Source: Pararhodobacter sp.
Lineage (GTDB): Bacteria > Pseudomonadota > Alphaproteobacteria > Rhodobacterales > Rhodobacteraceae
Assembly (NCBI RefSeq): GCF_034676545.1
Contig: NZ_JAUCBZ010000015.1
Span: 3,007,001-3,071,000, forward strand
DNA length: 64,000 nt
Reading direction: 5' to 3'
Shown in pieces: positions 62,982 to 64,000 of the stretch (the first letter of the stretch is position 1; each line of letters opens with the position of its first letter). A model generated the notes under the pieces. It had not been told where the DNA came from, searched no databases, and saw only the letters and a program-made list of their open reading frames with translations. The position numbers and the translations under genes were made by a program.

Positions 62982-64000
62982 TCAATTCGCCTGGCGACGC
63001 AGGAACGCCGGGATCTCGATCCGGTCTTGCGAGGCGCGTTGCTGAGGCTCGTCGTCATAGGCATGGACCGGCGGCTGAACGCGTGCGCTTGGTGCCGGCG
63101 CTTCTGCATGGCTGCCGGCCATCCGGTGAATCAAACCGCCAAGGCCACGACGCGGCTGTGGTTGTGGCTGTGGTTGCGGCTCCATGCGCTGCTGCGGTTG
63201 CGCCGGGCGCGGTTCATAACGCGGCTCCTGCCGAGCGGCCTGGCGCGGGTCATGATAGCGATCATCGTGACGCGACTCCGGGGCTTCGGGCTGCTTCAGC
63301 ACGGCATTGCGCAGACGGGCCAGGGTTTCCGCCGAGGGTTGACCCGCGACACGCTCACGCTGCGGCGCAGTGAATTGCGTGGCCTCGTCGATCCGTGGCT
63401 GCGGCTGTTGCTGCGCCTGCGGTGCGGGGTTTTGACGCGGCGTGTTCAACACAACGGTCGGACGCGGGGTCGCGGCTTCGGTGCCCAGCACGTCATCCAG
63501 ATCGAACTCGTCCTGCTGGGGTTGCTGCGCCTGATACGCCGGGCGTGCCTGCTGCGGGGCGGAGTGCGCTGCCGGAGCATAAGCGTGCTGGCGCGCATCC
63601 GCGTGCATGTCACGCTGCGGTTCGGCACGAGCGGCCTCGCGACGCGGCTCGAACAACGGCGCGGGCTCGGCTTCGGGCTCGTGATATTGCTCGGGCTCGT
63701 AGCCATGCTCGGGCTCGGGCTGGGCTGCGGGCACGTCAGCGGGATGCGCGGCCAGTGGCTCGGCCAGACGGCGACGCTGCACGTCCAACGATTGCGCGTC
63801 ATGCGCGGCCTCGATGCCGGTGGCGACGACCGAGACCCGAATCGAGCCCTCCATCGTCAGGTCCAGAGTCGAGCCGACGATGATATTCGCCTCGGGATCG
63901 ACCTTTTCACGGATCAGGTTGGCGGCTTCGTCCAATTCATAGAGCGTCAGATCATTGCCGCCGGTGATGTTGATCAACACACCGCGCGCGCCATGCAGGC
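62982..64000 (-). CDS. ftsZ: Cell division protein FtsZ, C-terminal part (partial, runs off the window)
   Basis: FtsZ is the tubulin-like GTPase that forms the division ring. The window holds about 339 residues, from GVLINITGG and DEAANLIREKVDPEANIIVGSTLDL through the GSIRVSVVATG strand, which end the globular part. A very long linker (about 220 residues, rich in Gln, Pro, Ala, Glu and Arg) follows, then the conserved C-terminal peptide IEIPAFLRRQAN that binds FtsA/ZipA-type partners. The long linker is usual in Alphaproteobacteria. The GTP-binding domain lies beyond 64000. Confidence 0.95.
   Translation of the reverse strand, partial: LHGARGVLINITGGNDLTLYELDEAANLIREKVDPEANIIVGSTLDLTMEGSIRVSVVATGIEAAHDAQSLDVQRRRLAEPLAAHPADVPAAQPEPEHGYEPEQYHEPEAEPAPLFEPRREAARAEPQRDMHADARQHAYAPAAHSAPQQARPAYQAQQPQQDEFDLDDVLGTEAATPRPTVVLNTPRQNPAPQAQQQPQPRIDEATQFTAPQRERVAGQPSAETLARLRNAVLKQPEAPESRHDDRYHDPRQAARQEPRYEPRPAQPQQRMEPQPQPQPQPRRGLGGLIHRMAGSHAEAPAPSARVQPPVHAYDDEPQQRASQDRIEIPAFLRRQAN

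Overview
The window looks like ordinary chromosome from a GC-rich alphaproteobacterium of the Rhodobacteraceae (Rhodobacter/Roseobacter) type. The evidence is a B12-dependent ribonucleotide reductase beside a DUF1489 gene, two DUF6455 genes, a DUF2161 gene, a hisS-hisZ-hisG operon, a glnB-glnA pair, a Hint-domain protein, and the lineage's dispersed intergenic hairpin repeats. No species is assigned.

Positions 1-8990 are accessory in character. A truncated GH25-type lipoprotein is followed by a decayed old-yellow-enzyme fragment, an FSP1/AIFM2-like FAD oxidoreductase plus pirin pair divergent from a LysR regulator, and more gene debris (GNAT-like and receiver-domain tails). Then comes a signalling operon: hybrid histidine kinase, MarR regulator, response regulator, a 76-residue unknown protein and a second response regulator. 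From 8999 to 26633 the genes are mostly housekeeping: nrdJ, DUF1489, an SDR, hisS-hisZ-hisG-HAD, slyX, DUF6455, groES-groEL with a perfect CIRCE element and promoter, a pilin-like protein, a protein phosphatase with an M20 amidohydrolase, DUF2161, Mn-pyrophosphatase, an M29 aminopeptidase and a HAD protein. From 26634 to 42359 there are tRNA-Leu, a degenerate Hint protein, NAD(P)HX repair, glnB-glnA, an RND efflux pair, and the yfgM-like/bamB/der group.

From 42356 to 54701 (minus strand) lies the classical envelope cluster in the order pyrH, frr, uppS, cdsA, dxr, rseP, a small membrane protein, bamA, ompH, fabZ, lpxA, lpxI, lpxB. It joins isoprenoid carrier synthesis, phospholipid synthesis, outer-membrane protein assembly and lipid A synthesis. 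The right end holds miaA, an AraC regulator, a lytic transglycosylase, ssb, tRNA-Gly, and a second minus-strand series of ftsZ (partial), lpxC, bamD, recN, a lipoprotein and a thioesterase. Three BAM genes (A, B, D) and five lipid A genes therefore lie within about 23 kb.

Four conserved genes (nrdJ, slyX, the M20 amidohydrolase and the RND pump) each carry a one-base frame break in or beside a short homopolymer. The pattern looks more like residual consensus error than four real pseudogenes. I found no CRISPR array, prophage, complete insertion sequence or clearly new defence system. The best leads for novelty are the 76-residue protein between two response regulators, the DUF6455 pair with an identical cysteine spacing, the Hint protein without catalytic residues, and the 56-residue membrane protein between rseP and bamA.
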